Shown in pieces: positions 10,053 through 21,711 of a stretch of DNA of 64,000 nucleotides. This stretch comes from Gloeopeniophorella convolvens. Lineage: Eukaryota > Basidiomycota > Agaricomycetes > Russulales. Under the pieces are notes generated by a model that was given only the letters and a program-made list of their open reading frames with translations, was not told the DNA's origin and did not search any database. The stretch covers positions 248,001 through 312,000 of the forward strand of contig WTXD01000019.1 of NCBI GenBank assembly GCA_022496205.1, given 5' to 3'. Positions within the stretch are counted from its first letter, which is position 1. Each line of letters opens with the position of its first letter. A program made the translations under genes and the position numbers.

Positions 10053-13000
10053 ATGTCCGACAACGCCGCCCACCCGCCCACCGAGGCAGCACATGCTGCC
10101 GCTTCGCACGCCGTGGCCGAGACGGCTGGCCCGCTCGGCAACATAAACTATGACTCTCTGGATACCTTACTTGCTTCCCACCAATCTCCACCACCTCCTG
10201 GCGTAGAGGAAATTACACAAGAGCAGAGCGGCGAGCAGGCGCTGGAGTCACACGAGATCCTGGAGTTGCAAGCATTCAGCGAGAGGAAGGAATGGATTGT
10301 AGAAAAGATCAAGGTGCGCACTTCGGCTGTATTATTCGTTGCGTTTCCTCAATGAAGTCCACGCAAGCTCTTGGAGAGCATGCCTCCCATAGAGCTCTTT
10401 GCCGGCCTTGACGCTGTGCGCAGCTCGGCACCAGTAACCTCGGGACTCCCTACTCGAGAAGAGCTCCAGAAGTGGCTCGTTGAACACGACAAGATAGAGA
10501 AGGAAACTGAAGCCTTTGACTCTGGCGAGCTCAAAAAGCTCAAGACATTTACGAAAGGTCCGTGCGCCGCAGGATGTCGCGGCGCCTATCGTGTTAAATT
10601 AGGCGACCGCCATAGCTGCTTCAAAGCGTAATCTGTCCCCGCAAGACACGGACATCATAGAGCTTACATTGACGACCATATACGAATTCGACAAACTGCT
10701 GCACCTCCTGCGCGACCGGTCCGAGCACTTGGATTTGCTCGGTATCCGCCTGACCTGGGAGGAGCAGCGCTGTGCTGCGTGGGTAGATCTCCGCCAGCTG
10801 ATGCTAGACATACACAATTTCCTGGCTCAGCGGGCGACGTGGTCGCCGTCTGCATACGATGGCCTACCTCAAACAGAAGCTCCGCCCCCAGTCCCCAGCG
10901 TCCCTTCTCGTCGCGGTTCCGTAGCGTCGATGGCGTCGGAGCACTCTACGTCATCGTCTTCTGGCTTTTCGCGTAGCGCGCGCTTCAAGCTAGCCGACGC
11001 CCTTTCAAGGGAAGCTGCCCAATTTGCTGGCCGTATATCTGCATTACGCCATGGCAAGGTCGCAGCTGCTGGCAAAGCCCTGGATAAGCTGATGGATGGC
11101 TATCGGAGGCCATACCAGACGAACTTTTGGACGAGCAGGACAAAGTGGAGCAGCAAGGGATGTACGATCTGGATAATGTGGGCAAGTTCATCATGAACGT
11201 GGTCTCCCAGTGGCGAAGGTGCAAACTCACCCTCCGTACCGTTTGTTAAGCATACTGACGCTTCATAGGTCGGATGAGCTCTACGTCGAGACCATAAAGG
11301 ACCAGACATCTGCACAAAGCTTGATTGACGATGTGGAGACGGCTCTCCTCGGCCATCCGTCCTCTCGACAAGACTCTGCCTTCTCTGCACGCGCGAGTGC
11401 CATCATCAAGAGGCTCGCGGCCCGCGAAACCCTGCCTCGCCACATCGACTTTCCCTCGCCCATCCCACCTCTATTCCCCCACCAGACGGGCGCGAATGAG
11501 TCTATTGTCCAGATTCTCGTGAAGAACTGGACATAGGGACCAGCCTTGCTCGAAAGCTGGAGAAGAGCGTTCTCGAATACCATGCTGCGTGCGAAGCTGT
11601 AAAGGCAGCCGAGCGAAGCATTGCCTCTGCCGACGATCTCTCCGAGTCTTACGATACCGCCCTCACCCGTATGCTGAATGGCGTCGAGTCTTCCAATGGA
11701 GACGGCACTCCTCCCGACCTGACGTCACAATCATGTCTCCGCGAAACCAAACATGCTGCCTTCCTAGCGCTGCTGCCTTCTTGCTGCAAGAATTGGACAG
11801 GTCTGACGAAGAATACCGGCGAGCCCTCCCCGCGGCTCGAGCTGCTCTTCTCGTCTCGGTGACATCAATGTCGATCCTGACTTCAAGGACCGACTGGCTC
11901 GTCGATTCAACGATTGGAGGACATCCGGGCAGAGTCGGAACGCACCCGCAAGGATCTATCCGAGCGAGTCGGCCTTCTTCGCGATGTGCGCAAGATTTGG
12001 GTCTCCGCGGGAGATGTTTTCAGTGGGCTTGGGACAATACGCGGGGATATCGGCGATGTCATCGAACAACAGAAGTGGAGGTCCAAGACCACAAGCCAGC
12101 TGCCCCAACTCCCGAGAGCTCCAACGAGCCACTGCCGCTGTCCGCGCGACTTTGGAGGATGCTGCGGAACAGGTCAAGACGCTCCAAGCAACCTTTACCC
12201 GGGATGTACGATTGGAATCGATGCTCTCCCTGCAACTTTGGGTTCGAGTTTGCGCGCATACCTTGCCAAGCGCCGTGATGGTCTTTCACGGTCTTCGATC
12301 ACACGCAGCGGACGATCCGGTGGCTGATAGCATCAACAGGCAGGCACTCGTAATGGCAGAGATCCGCGACGAAACCCATAACCTCGAGGCTCGCCTGGAG
12401 GATGCCGAAGGCCGCTACGACGCGCTGGCAGAAGGATTCTTAGACGTATCATGTCAGATGAAGATCTCAACGCTCAGCGTTCGGAGTTGACCTCAGATGC
12501 GACAAAAGTACAGAACGCCTGCCAAACAAGCATGGACTCTCTGGCGCGTCGGTGGTCTTCGTCTCCCGGAACCTTCCAATTCGACAAGCTCGAGCACTGC
12601 ATCACCGGGTCTACGGCGCCGCTTCTCATCCTCGCTGGACTTGACGCTGGACGCTTTGCAGGACCTTCCGCCTCTGGGACCGCCCATCGATCTCACCCAG
12701 CTCGACCACATCGTCCGTTCCGACTGCAATTCATTCGCGCTCCGTCTCGCCGCTGGCGTGTCCTCGCTCCAGCAGAAGATGGTCAACCTGGACGTCGTGC
12801 AGGATGCGCGGGCGGTGGACGCCAAGCTATCCTCAGTAATGGAAGCTGTCACGCATGCGATCGAAGGCCTCGAGACGCTGCGCACCTCGGTTTCCGGCCT
12901 CCCAGACACCTTCGACGTGATCCCTAGTCTCGCCCAGACAGCAGACGAAGAGACCCCGCGCTTCGACACACGGCGCTCCGAGATATCCCGCTCAATGTCA

Positions 13001-15617
13001 CCCATCCGCCAACTACTCCAGAGAATGGACGCTGCATGCGATAAGTGTCCCAGCAGTCGCCATCTGCTCTCGTCCCGGAGCCAGGCCCTCGACGAGGTGG
13101 AGACGAAGTTCAAGGCGTGGAGCGACGATGCAAAGGCGCTTCTGTCCGATATCCGGCAGAGGGAGGAGCGGCTCCGGACGGCGCAGAAGGAGTGGCTTGA
13201 GCGCAAGCGGCTCGAGGCTGAGGCCGCTGAGAGGCTGCGCCGCGAGCAGGCTGAAGCTGAGGCCAGGCTTCAGGCTGAGAGGGAGCGCGCTGAGAAGGAA
13301 CGTGCCGAGATGGAGCGTGCCGAGAAGGAGCGCATCGAGAAGGAGCGTGTGGAAAGAGAACGGGAGGAGCAAGAACGCGCGGAGAGGGAGCGTGTTGAGA
13401 GGGAGCGCGCGGACAGAGAACGCCTCGAAAGGGAGCGTGCCGAGAAGAAACGCGCGGAGAAAGAAGCCCGGGAGCGCGAGGAGGCAGAAGCTGCGGAGCG
13501 CGCGCGGAGGGAACAAGCCGAGGCCGAAGAGCGTGCGCGTAGGGAGCGCGCTGAGGCCGAGGAGCGCGAGCGAGCTGAGAGGGAAGCGGCCCAGGAGCGA
13601 TCGCGGAGAGAGGCTGAGGCCGCCTCGGTCGTGGCGTTCCCGACTAGCGCTGACGACGATTCTGCGAGCGATGTGTCAGGTGCGTATGTCTTGTCAAGGC
13701 GTCTCTAAGGAGGCTAACGCGGTGTTGCAGATGTCTTCGGCACTCAAGGGCTCTCCGAGGATCTCGCTGAGATGCAATCGCTCATTGCTGGCCTTCGACA
13801 GCGGCTTCGGTCATTAGGCATCAACGCTGCTGCTAGCCATCTCCGTCTTCCACCTCGTCACTACCGACTGTCGACCAGCATACCACGATGGCTGCTCAGT
13901 TTACCGATTTATCCATCGAAGCCGCGCAGTTACCAGACCACGTATCAACCCGATTGTCGACGCGGAGTTGCAGTCACTCCAAAGTGAACTGGAGGCATCC
14001 CACCAACTTCTTCCTCGGATCCTCAGCCTTGCGCGGTTCGGGAAGCTCGTACAGGACTGCGACAATGCGCTCAGCGACTTGCTGGAACATATCGACAGCT
14101 ATCCGGCGCCGCCTTCAGGACCACTGTCGGCAACTACGTCAGCTCTAGCCTCCTTCCACCAGAGGAACAGCTCAGCGACCGCTTAAGCTTCACGAAGGGC
14201 CTCATCGGCAAGCGGAGGAAACATACGCCCCGGTCATAGATGACTTCCGAGCGCCTCCCGAGCGAGAGCGCGTCGTCCAGACTTGGGTAGAGCTCGATCC
14301 ATGGCCTTCGATCGGATCAATGGCAGGAAATCTCGACCGGCCAGTACCATGAGCTCAGGGCGCAATAGCCGAGCTTCTGTTGATTCTAGCCAACGCCCAA
14401 CACTGCAGAAGAAAACCAGCCAATATTCGACACTTTCTGCTGGGCCATCTTCTCGTGGACGGGGTCGTCCATCGGCTCCAGCTCACCCCTCAACTTCTTC
14501 CAGGAGAGTCACGTCCCACAATGCGGAGCCTAACCAGAATCGGTCCTCGAGCAGGCTTTCGGTCGTCTCCTCCAACAGATCAGTTTCTGGGCCGGGCCCT
14601 TCGTCTTCAAGGCTCTTCAGCTCGACGTTTTCTTCGCGGCAGCGCACCACCAGCCTATCCTCCAATGCTGGTCCAGGCCCTGTTCCCAGCACACCAAGCA
14701 GGAGATCCATGGATCCTCTGCGCCCTCCTCGTCACCCCGCTGCGAGCCGTGCAAGGCGAACAGCTTCTCCTGCGCCCTCAGAGGCCTCCGTTACTACACG
14801 TTCCATTGGAAGCACATCGCGCTCGACAGCTCCTTCCCACCCAACATGGGGCCGGCCACCAAAGTTGTCCTTCCCATCATCAGGCTTACTCAGATCTCCT
14901 CCGAAAATCAAACCTCCACCACCAAAGAGGAAGCCATACGTCGCCAACCCCAAGAGCAAGCTGGACGTGGCCGTCGGCGACGTCGTCAATAAACTTGCAG
15001 TCGATATCAGGATCGAAGTAGCTCACGATACATGGCAAGACCAAAGCGGAAAGTACTGGATCGGAGGAGAGGACCCAAGCTCTGCTTCTGTCGCATACTT
15101 CGTTCTCACACGGTAATGGTGCGTGTCGGTGGTGGCTGGATGGAGCTATCCAAGTACGTGGCCGCCTACACATTCACAAGTACATCGCTGAACCATACGC
15201 ACTAGATTCATACAAACTCATTTCGCTGACATGTTCCGCCTTCTTCCCGAACCAACGCCCCAAATAGGATCAAGAGAAGAAAAGTGGATCACCTCGGCGA
15301 CGCTCCTGGAGGCGCCAGAGCTGATCACCACGCCCCCTCGCGCACCGAAGACGCCCGAGCCCCGCGGCAGTGGTGGCGCCTTTCCGTCGTTCGTGCTGTC
15401 GACTCCAAGCGGAAAGAGTCCCCACTCGATCCGGACGCATTCTTCCCCTGGCTCTCCTCTGACTGCACTCCAGTTCCTGCGACGTGTCGACGGAGAGGAC
15501 AGCTTCCTTCGCCCCTCTACGCCCACCAAGGGCTCCCTTCTACGCAACCAAGGCCGCGCATCTCTCCCACTGTCTCAAGCGAAGACGCCCGTCAGGAATC
15601 CCGTATGGAAACCATAG
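10053..15617 (+). CDS. Large GAR (Gas2)-domain cytoskeletal linker, frame broken at many places
   Basis: One long gene is read from ATG 10053 to TAG 15615-15617. The N-terminal third is helical and spectrin-like (TIYEFDKLLHLLRDRSEHLD; LTWEEQRCAAWVDLRQLM; VGKFIMNVVSQWR). The centre has many coiled-coil pieces, then an extreme ERERAEKE-type coil (13180-13620). A Ser/Arg/Pro-rich part resembling microtubule-binding regions follows (14330-14900). The C-terminus carries a GAR domain (GDVVNKLAVDIRIEV, DQSGKYWIGGED, then VMVRVGGGWMELSK and FIQTHFADMFRLLPEP after an intron at about 15152-15205). GAR domains bind microtubules and such proteins link them to actin or the cortex. At least ten single-base frame breaks occur, for example near 11111, 11508, 11772, 11870, 11915, 13835, 13950, 14122, 14213, 14292 and 15073. 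Protein sequence stays good on both sides of each, which suggests consensus errors more than decay. Confidence 0.75.
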
Positions 15618-15976
15618 AAACCGGCGCGGAGCTCTTAGAGTTGTCTAGATTGCTCATCTTCAGTGAACCATCTCATCCATTGCTTTCATCTATCGCTTTC
15701 AACAGACACTGCAGGTTACTGTTCGTTCGATCTCACGTACTCTTGGTTTCATTTTTCCCGGCATATCTTCTGCAGATCTGTACGATATCACGAACTATTA
15801 CTTGACGATATCAAATGTATAGGCCTATAATCATAACGGTGCTTGTTTCACGATTTCACATCGTTTGCGGGGGGGAGACTGACCTGTAGTGTCCACGTGA
15901 TGCGAAAGTTGGCGCGTCGACGCGTTTTGAGCGGCGACAACTCCTTTCCTCTTTGCATACTACTGCCATCGTAGAC
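15618..15976. other. Intergenic region before the HEI10-like gene
   Basis: About 360 bases holding the 3' end of the GAR-domain gene and the promoter of the RING gene. A run of G at 15866-15874 is the only notable feature. Confidence 0.4.
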
Positions 15977-17770
15977 ATGGACTTTGACTTTCGCTGCAAT
16001 CGGCTCTCCTGTAGAAAATCATTAACAGACAAGGCGGTCGTCGTAAGCGGCCTCCCAGTCGCATTGGTCGTCATTCACTCCACTTCGCCACTTTCCAGAC
16101 AACCTGTAGCACCTCATGCCATTCGGCTTAGCATATACTCACTTTTGACCATAGGCTCGCACATCTTCTGCGGTATGAAGTCTCAGAGTGCATCATTCTG
16201 ATAGATGCAACGTCATTCCGCCAGTGGAATGTGCTACCGAACTATTCAACGCGTCTCGGCTATGCCCCGGTGCGCATGCATCCCGAGTGTTGCCCTGTAC
16301 GCAGGTTTACCCCTTTGATATGCATCTACAGCCTGTGAAACGTCGCTGACAGAACCGTGCGCATTCTCTATCTGTCTCGTACGGAGAGCATATACTCAAC
16401 TTCGGGCGCCAACGGGCCGTTTTAAAGCGACGACGTCGTGGTGAGCCAGGCCATTTGTGTCTCGGTGGCCGCAGGGAAACCTTAGCGTTTAGGTCTCCTC
16501 TCTCCACCCATCGAACGACTACAAAACAGTGAGCATATAAACCAACCTTTGGAAGTCTCTGACCTGGTCAACACACGCTAGTCTGTGCTGTCCGGCTTGA
16601 ACCCAGCAACGGTACTCGAGATATGCAGTCGCGCGATTTCGTTCTGGCAGTACCAGATCCACCAGGAGAAGTGCGTTCTCCGTCTTATCCGCACCGTGAC
16701 ATCCGACGAGCAGCACGCAGCTCGTTTCAGCATGCCGTCGTGCGCAGCATCAACGACAAGAACGCCCAGCTGCAGAAGCAGTTCGATAATGTTGTGCGAG
16801 AAGGTGAGGTATACACCCTTCTAGATACATGTGAGGCAGCTGATAGGTTCTCGACTGCAGCGGATGGCGAGATCAACCTCCTGAGTAGCAAGCTCTCCGG
16901 TGACTCTAGAACCTCCTCTACAGCGTCTAAATATAACTGAGTATCGTCACTGTACAGACCTCGAGCGCGATCTCGAACTTGAACGCCGCAAGAACAGAGA
17001 TCTACAAGAAACCTCGCGCGAGAGAGATAAAGAATACCAGAAACTCAAGGCTCGCGTCCCTACCTCCTTCACACACGACAGCTGACGCCCGTAACTACAG
17101 GCGCAGTACGACAAGCTCAAGCGTAAGGCCCTCCTCGCGCCAGGTCCTCCGTCCGTGCCGGGCATGTCCTTCGCCGGGCCCGGAATGGGCATGGGCATGG
17201 GCGCAAGCACGAGCGAGCCGCCCTCCATCGGGAAGCACGCGACCGGGCTAGGCCACGCAGCAGGCGCGAGCGTCGACCTCGGCGCCGTCCTCGGTGGGAT
17301 GGAGGCGAACGGGGTGCGCATGCACACACCCACACGCATATCTCTCTCCTCATCAACGCGCCTGACTCGCACGCAGATCCAGCGCACGCCGCTCGCCGCG
17401 CGCGGCGCGCCGCAGCCACTCTGGAGCCACCAGCCGCAGACAACGCCGCACGGCCAGCGCCAGCCGTTCGCGCCGGTCGCGAGTGAGCGCTCGTTCCACT
17501 CGGGCCGCTCGGGGAGCGCGAACGAGGTGGAGGAGCTGCTCGGGGGCCAGGGCCAGAGCCGCGCGGCGCCGCGGAGGCACGCATACCAGGGTGGGGCGTG
17601 GGTGGGCCCGGGGCAGCAGCAGCAGCAACAACGCGGTGCGTGTGCGATCTATGTTTGGTGCGTGGTGGCAGTGTAATTGATAGCCGAACGCGGTGTTTGC
17701 AGTGTTCGCGCCGTCCGGGGCAGCCCGTCGTGCGCCCGGGGGTTTCAGGCCCGCTGGCAAGGGCAAGTGA
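15977..17770 (+). CDS. HEI10/CCNB1IP1-like RING protein (meiotic crossover E3 ligase type)
   Basis: Fourteen exons splice in phase to about 350 residues: 15977-16042, 16099-16105, 16155-16172, 16225-16269, 16332-16356, 16428-16440, 16493-16528, 16582-16670, 16721-16803, 16861-16899, 16958-17049, 17101-17313, 17377-17635 and 17703-17770. An N-terminal RING is built from CNRLSCRKSL, TTCSHIFC, VECATELF and LCPAC. It is followed by EICSRAISFWQYQIHQEN and a coiled coil (ERDLELERRKNRDLQETSRER). A Gly/Met/Gln-rich tail ends in basic GKGK. This arrangement is that of HEI10/CCNB1IP1/Zip3 proteins, which mark crossover sites on meiotic chromosomes as SUMO or ubiquitin ligases. Exon 2 is only 7 nt long and splits a RING cysteine codon. 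The intron after 17049 starts with GC rather than GT unless a GT six bases later is used. No frame break is needed anywhere. Confidence 0.9.
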
Positions 17771-18190
17771 GGCCGCGAACGTGTAAACCAAGGGATGTCA
17801 GCAGTATAGTCCTATTACTAGATGCAAGAAAGAGTGCGGATGCGGGGGTTCATAATACATGCGCCATTATCGGTGTGCGGAGCCGGGGGTCTACGGTAAC
17901 GTCCTCCGCTGCAGTGCAGTGCGTGCACGGATGAGACGGGTGTGGAAAACGAGGTGGGTGGGAGATATACATGTCACGACAAAGTCCGACGTGCGAGGAA
18001 ACGGTCATCTACGTCCGTACGTACGACGGCGATGATGCAAGTGGAGAGGCGTGCGAGCGATGTGCGAACGAAACGAGACGGAGCAGAGCAGAGCAGAGCA
18101 AAGTCCAGGATGCGAGATGGGAGCAGCAGCAACAGCAGCAAGCGAAGGTGCGAGAGGGAAGTCTATAGCAGGACCACGTACGGGCGCGGG
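17771..18190. other. Convergent intergenic region with simple repeats
   Basis: The 3' ends of two convergent genes meet here. It contains a GAGCA-type simple repeat (about 18082-18105) and a CAG/CAA run (about 18122-18142). The former resembles a short motif at about 27650 in another 3' region. Confidence 0.5.
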
Positions 18191-21100
18191 TCACTCACGG
18201 CGCACGACGCCGTTCTTCTCGTCCTCGAGGTACTGCCCGATGGCCAGTATATCCTGCCCCGCGCGGCGCAGGTACCCCGCCAGCACCCCGCGATCCGCAT
18301 GCGGCAGCAGGTCCGCCAACTTGTCCACCTGCTGCGCGAACTCCGTGTCCTCCGCCCCCGCCCCCGCGTCCGCCCGCCGCCCGCCAAACAGCGACGGCCG
18401 CTTGAGCGTGTTGCTCCGCCGGCGCATCGGCGGCGCGGGCCCGCCGGCAGGCGCAGGCGCAGGCGCGAGCATGAGCGTGCGCGAGCGCTGCATGCGCGTC
18501 GGGAATGCGCGCGGGCCGCCGGGCACGGACGGCGCGCTGGTGATCTGCACGGGGCGCGGGTTGGGCGCGCTCGCGCCCGCACCCGTGCCCGCGGGCGGCT
18601 GCTTCGTCAGGCGCGCACCGTGCGGCGCGGGCGGGCGGGCGCCGGCGCCACCGCCGTCTTTGCGCGTCGAGTTGCTGCGGCCGAGCGAGGCGAAGAACCC
18701 GCTTGCGACGGTCTTGGACGCGGCGCCGGCGAGCGCGAGCGGCGCGGCGTACGCGAGGGGCGAGCCGCCGATGAGCGTCGAGTGCCGGTGCGCGTGCGAG
18801 CCTGCGAGTAGCGTCGGCTGCACTACGACGCCCGCGAGCGCGGGGTACGGCAGCGCGGGCGGGGGCACGTTCGGCGAGGGCAGCGTGTCGCTGTCGCGTG
18901 GGGAGAGGTCCGTCGCGATGTACGCGTCTGCGCGGAGCGGGAAGGTCGCCTCGGACGAGATGGACGCGCGCGAGGTGTGCCGCGGGCGTGGGACGAACGG
19001 CAGGTCCGAGGGGTGCGCGGGCGGCGCGGCGGCGGGGATGAGGCGGGTTTTCGACGTGCCTGGGGGCAGCATGACGACCAGTCAGTACAGCGCGAGCACG
19101 AAGAAGGTCAAGGCGAGCACGCACCTCGTTCCTTGGTAGCGACCACCCAGTCGCCCAGCCCGCAATCGTACTGCGCCAGCTCGTTGATCTTCTGCGCGTA
19201 GCCGAGCGCGCGCTCGAGCGCGGTGCGTTTCATCAGCACGTCGCGGAAGCGCAGCGCGTCGGGCGAGCGCGCACGGATGCGCGGGCGCGGCGGTGGCTCG
19301 GGCGACGGCGAGCGCGAGACGAGCGTGCTGCGCGTGGCGGAGCGCACGGACGGCGTGCGCGGCAGCGACGAGTAGCGCTTCAGGTTCGTGAGCACGCCCC
19401 GCGGCGCGGCCTGCGGCGGGCTGTCGTCCGGCGCGACCTCCTTGATGCTCGGGATGGACGCGTTCAGCCCGTGCCGCGGCAGCCCGGGCGTCGACCGCGC
19501 GTCCTCGAACGCCGCGCGCCCGCTGCTCTCCGACGACGCGGGGCCCGACTCGTGCGACTCCTGCACGCTGCCGGCCCAGCTCCGCTCGCGCCGGAGCTCG
19601 GGCGCCCGCGGGGGCTCCGCGCCCGTCGGCTGCGCCGAGAGCGGCAGCACGGAGTCTAGCACATCCGGCGGGAGGTCGGGCAGGCGGTCCTTGGACGCCG
19701 TGTCGCCGACGAGGCGGATGGACGTCTCGGGGAGCGGCTTGTCCACGGGCGGGACGAAGATCGTCGACGGCGGAAACGCGCCCTCGCGCGTATGGTGCGC
19801 GTTCGCGGGATCAGGACTCGTCGGTGGCACCAAGTCCGGGCTGCAGGATGACAACGAGGGTGAGTAAGCCCAGCACAGAGAGGGAGGCGGCGTGAGAAAA
19901 GCACGAGAACGCACTCAGGCGAGTACACGGACCCATCGGAGGATGACGAGCCTCTGCTTAGCGACGGCACGGCGGCGTCGATCTGGATCTGGTGAATGGA
20001 GCTGACAGATGCCTTGGCCGCGAGGCGCACGGTGACGGACGTGGGCGTCGTCGTGGCTTCGCCCGCGAGGCCCTTCTTCGCGGTGAGCGGCGACGGTGAA
20101 CGCAGGCGCGGCGGGCGCGGGGGCGGCGGGGCGCTAAAGTCGATGTCGAACATTGCGCGAGGCGGAGGCGGCAGCGGGCCGGCCTTGGAATGCACGCCCG
20201 GCTGGTAGTGGAGGTACGAGGAGGGTGGCGTCGAGGCGGACGCCGAGGCGGGCGTGATGGGCGAGGGCACCTGGTCGGACACGGAGCCCGTGAGCTGGTG
20301 CCGCGAGGTCGACGCGGTGAGCGGGTGGGCCGAGTGAGGTGGGGCGTGGTGCCCATTGAGCGCGGGCGCGGTGGCGGCGCTGTGAAAGGACTCTACAGAG
20401 GCAGACATGGCGCGCCGATGATCATGCACATGTGCCGCGTTTGACGACAGATCTGATGTGGTGTTGCTAGCGGAGGCGGGGGCGGTGTATGGCAAGGGCG
20501 CGCGAGTGGTAGGTGTCTGGAATATGGGAGGAGAGAGGTCTGGTGGGGCGACTGTGTCTGTTAATAAGAGTGCAACGGTTTCGAGTTGCTGTGGGCGATC
20601 GCGACGCGTACCGACGATGCCGACGTCGCGTGACGACGACTTTCTATGTACGGCAACAGTCGGGGCGCTGCGCGGGATCGAGTGCGGTGCAGCGGTGGTG
20701 GGCGAGGTGGGCGTGCGGACAGAGGAGGAGGGACTAGGAGGAGGACGGGCGGTGTCTGGCAGAGGGGAATTAAAGGCGATGGCAGAGAGGACTGCATCCG
20801 CAGGCGCGACAAGCGCCGAGCCCGCTAATTGTGCGTCGACGACCAACGTGTCCACGTCGCATTGTCCATGTCCCCTCTCCGATTGGCGGTCTATGCTTAG
20901 CTGCAGCCCAGTAGCGCACGCCTCGTCGACGGGCACGATGGCCACCCGCCGGTGCTCTGCCCCGCTCTCCGCGTAGTTGTTGCTCGGCCGGCGGCGGCGG
21001 GCAGCAGCCGCATTGTCGGCACCGCCATTCGCGCTGGCTGCGTCGTCTGCACCGGCTGGCGGCGGCGAGGGGCTTGGGCACGGGTAGATCGACGCTTCGC

Positions 21101-21372
21101 TGCCCTGCCGGTGACTATTACGTGCAGGCCGGCGCTGCACCGTGATCGTTTCGTCCCCCTCCTCCGCGTCTGCTATACTGTACGGCCCCTGCCCAGCCAG
21201 ATCGGACTGGTAGTAGGACAGTATCACCTCGGTGTCGCGCCGCCCTGCACCAGTAGCACGCAGCACGGGCGTGCCTTCTGTCAGGGTCGCGCGCCCGGGC
21301 GAGCGTCAATCCCTGGGAGAAACACTCGCTGTGCACGGGCGGCGTACCTGCGAATACCGCGTTTGCGGTCAT
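18191..21372 (-). CDS. Large Ser/Pro/Ala-rich protein with CUE-like C-terminus, unknown function
   Basis: Four exons on the minus strand (21372-21348, 21244-19915, 19840-19125, 19059-18191) join in phase to 979 residues. The ATG at 21372 is chosen because splicing its 25-nt exon gives MTANAVFAGRRDTEVILSYY, leading straight into the long exon. Most of the protein is disordered Ser/Pro/Thr/Ala-rich sequence. Two ordered blocks stand out: RFRDVLMKRTALERALGYAQ followed by KINELAQYDCGLGDWV near the end of exon 3, and a C-terminal helical domain (FAQQVDKLADLLPHADRGVL, then AGYLRRAGQDILAIGQYLED) that looks like a CUE/UBA-type ubiquitin-binding fold with the usual DVxxAIxxLL spacing. A role in ubiquitin-linked regulation is only a guess. 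Confidence 0.75.
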
Positions 21373-21711
21373 GTCTCTTGGTCGGTCGTGTACGAGTATA
21401 GCGAGGTGTGGGGTGCGATAGAGTTTAGAGCTGGAGGGGCATAGTCAGCGTCGTTGGAAGAAGAGTTCAGGCCGATTCTGATGCACTGCACGACGAGGAG
21501 TCAGTCAGCCAAGGTCAGCCATAACGCCGCCGGGTTGGTTACTGGTCGTTGCTGCACACCGCCGCCAGTGATCGCGCTGTCACCGCCACTGTTTCATGCA
21601 CTGCTCGTACAATCATACAACATGCACACATGCACATATCACAAATGTGAATCAGTCCCGCACCGCTCGCCGATATAGCTAAATGTCCTCGATCGCGCAT
21701 GCGGCCGCTTT
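21373..21711. promoter_or_regulatory. Tandem intergenic region (LEU1 3' end and upstream region of the 979-residue gene)
   Basis: Both neighbours are on the minus strand, so this 340-base gap holds the end of LEU1 and the promoter of the gene to the left. No specific factor site was recognised. Confidence 0.4.
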
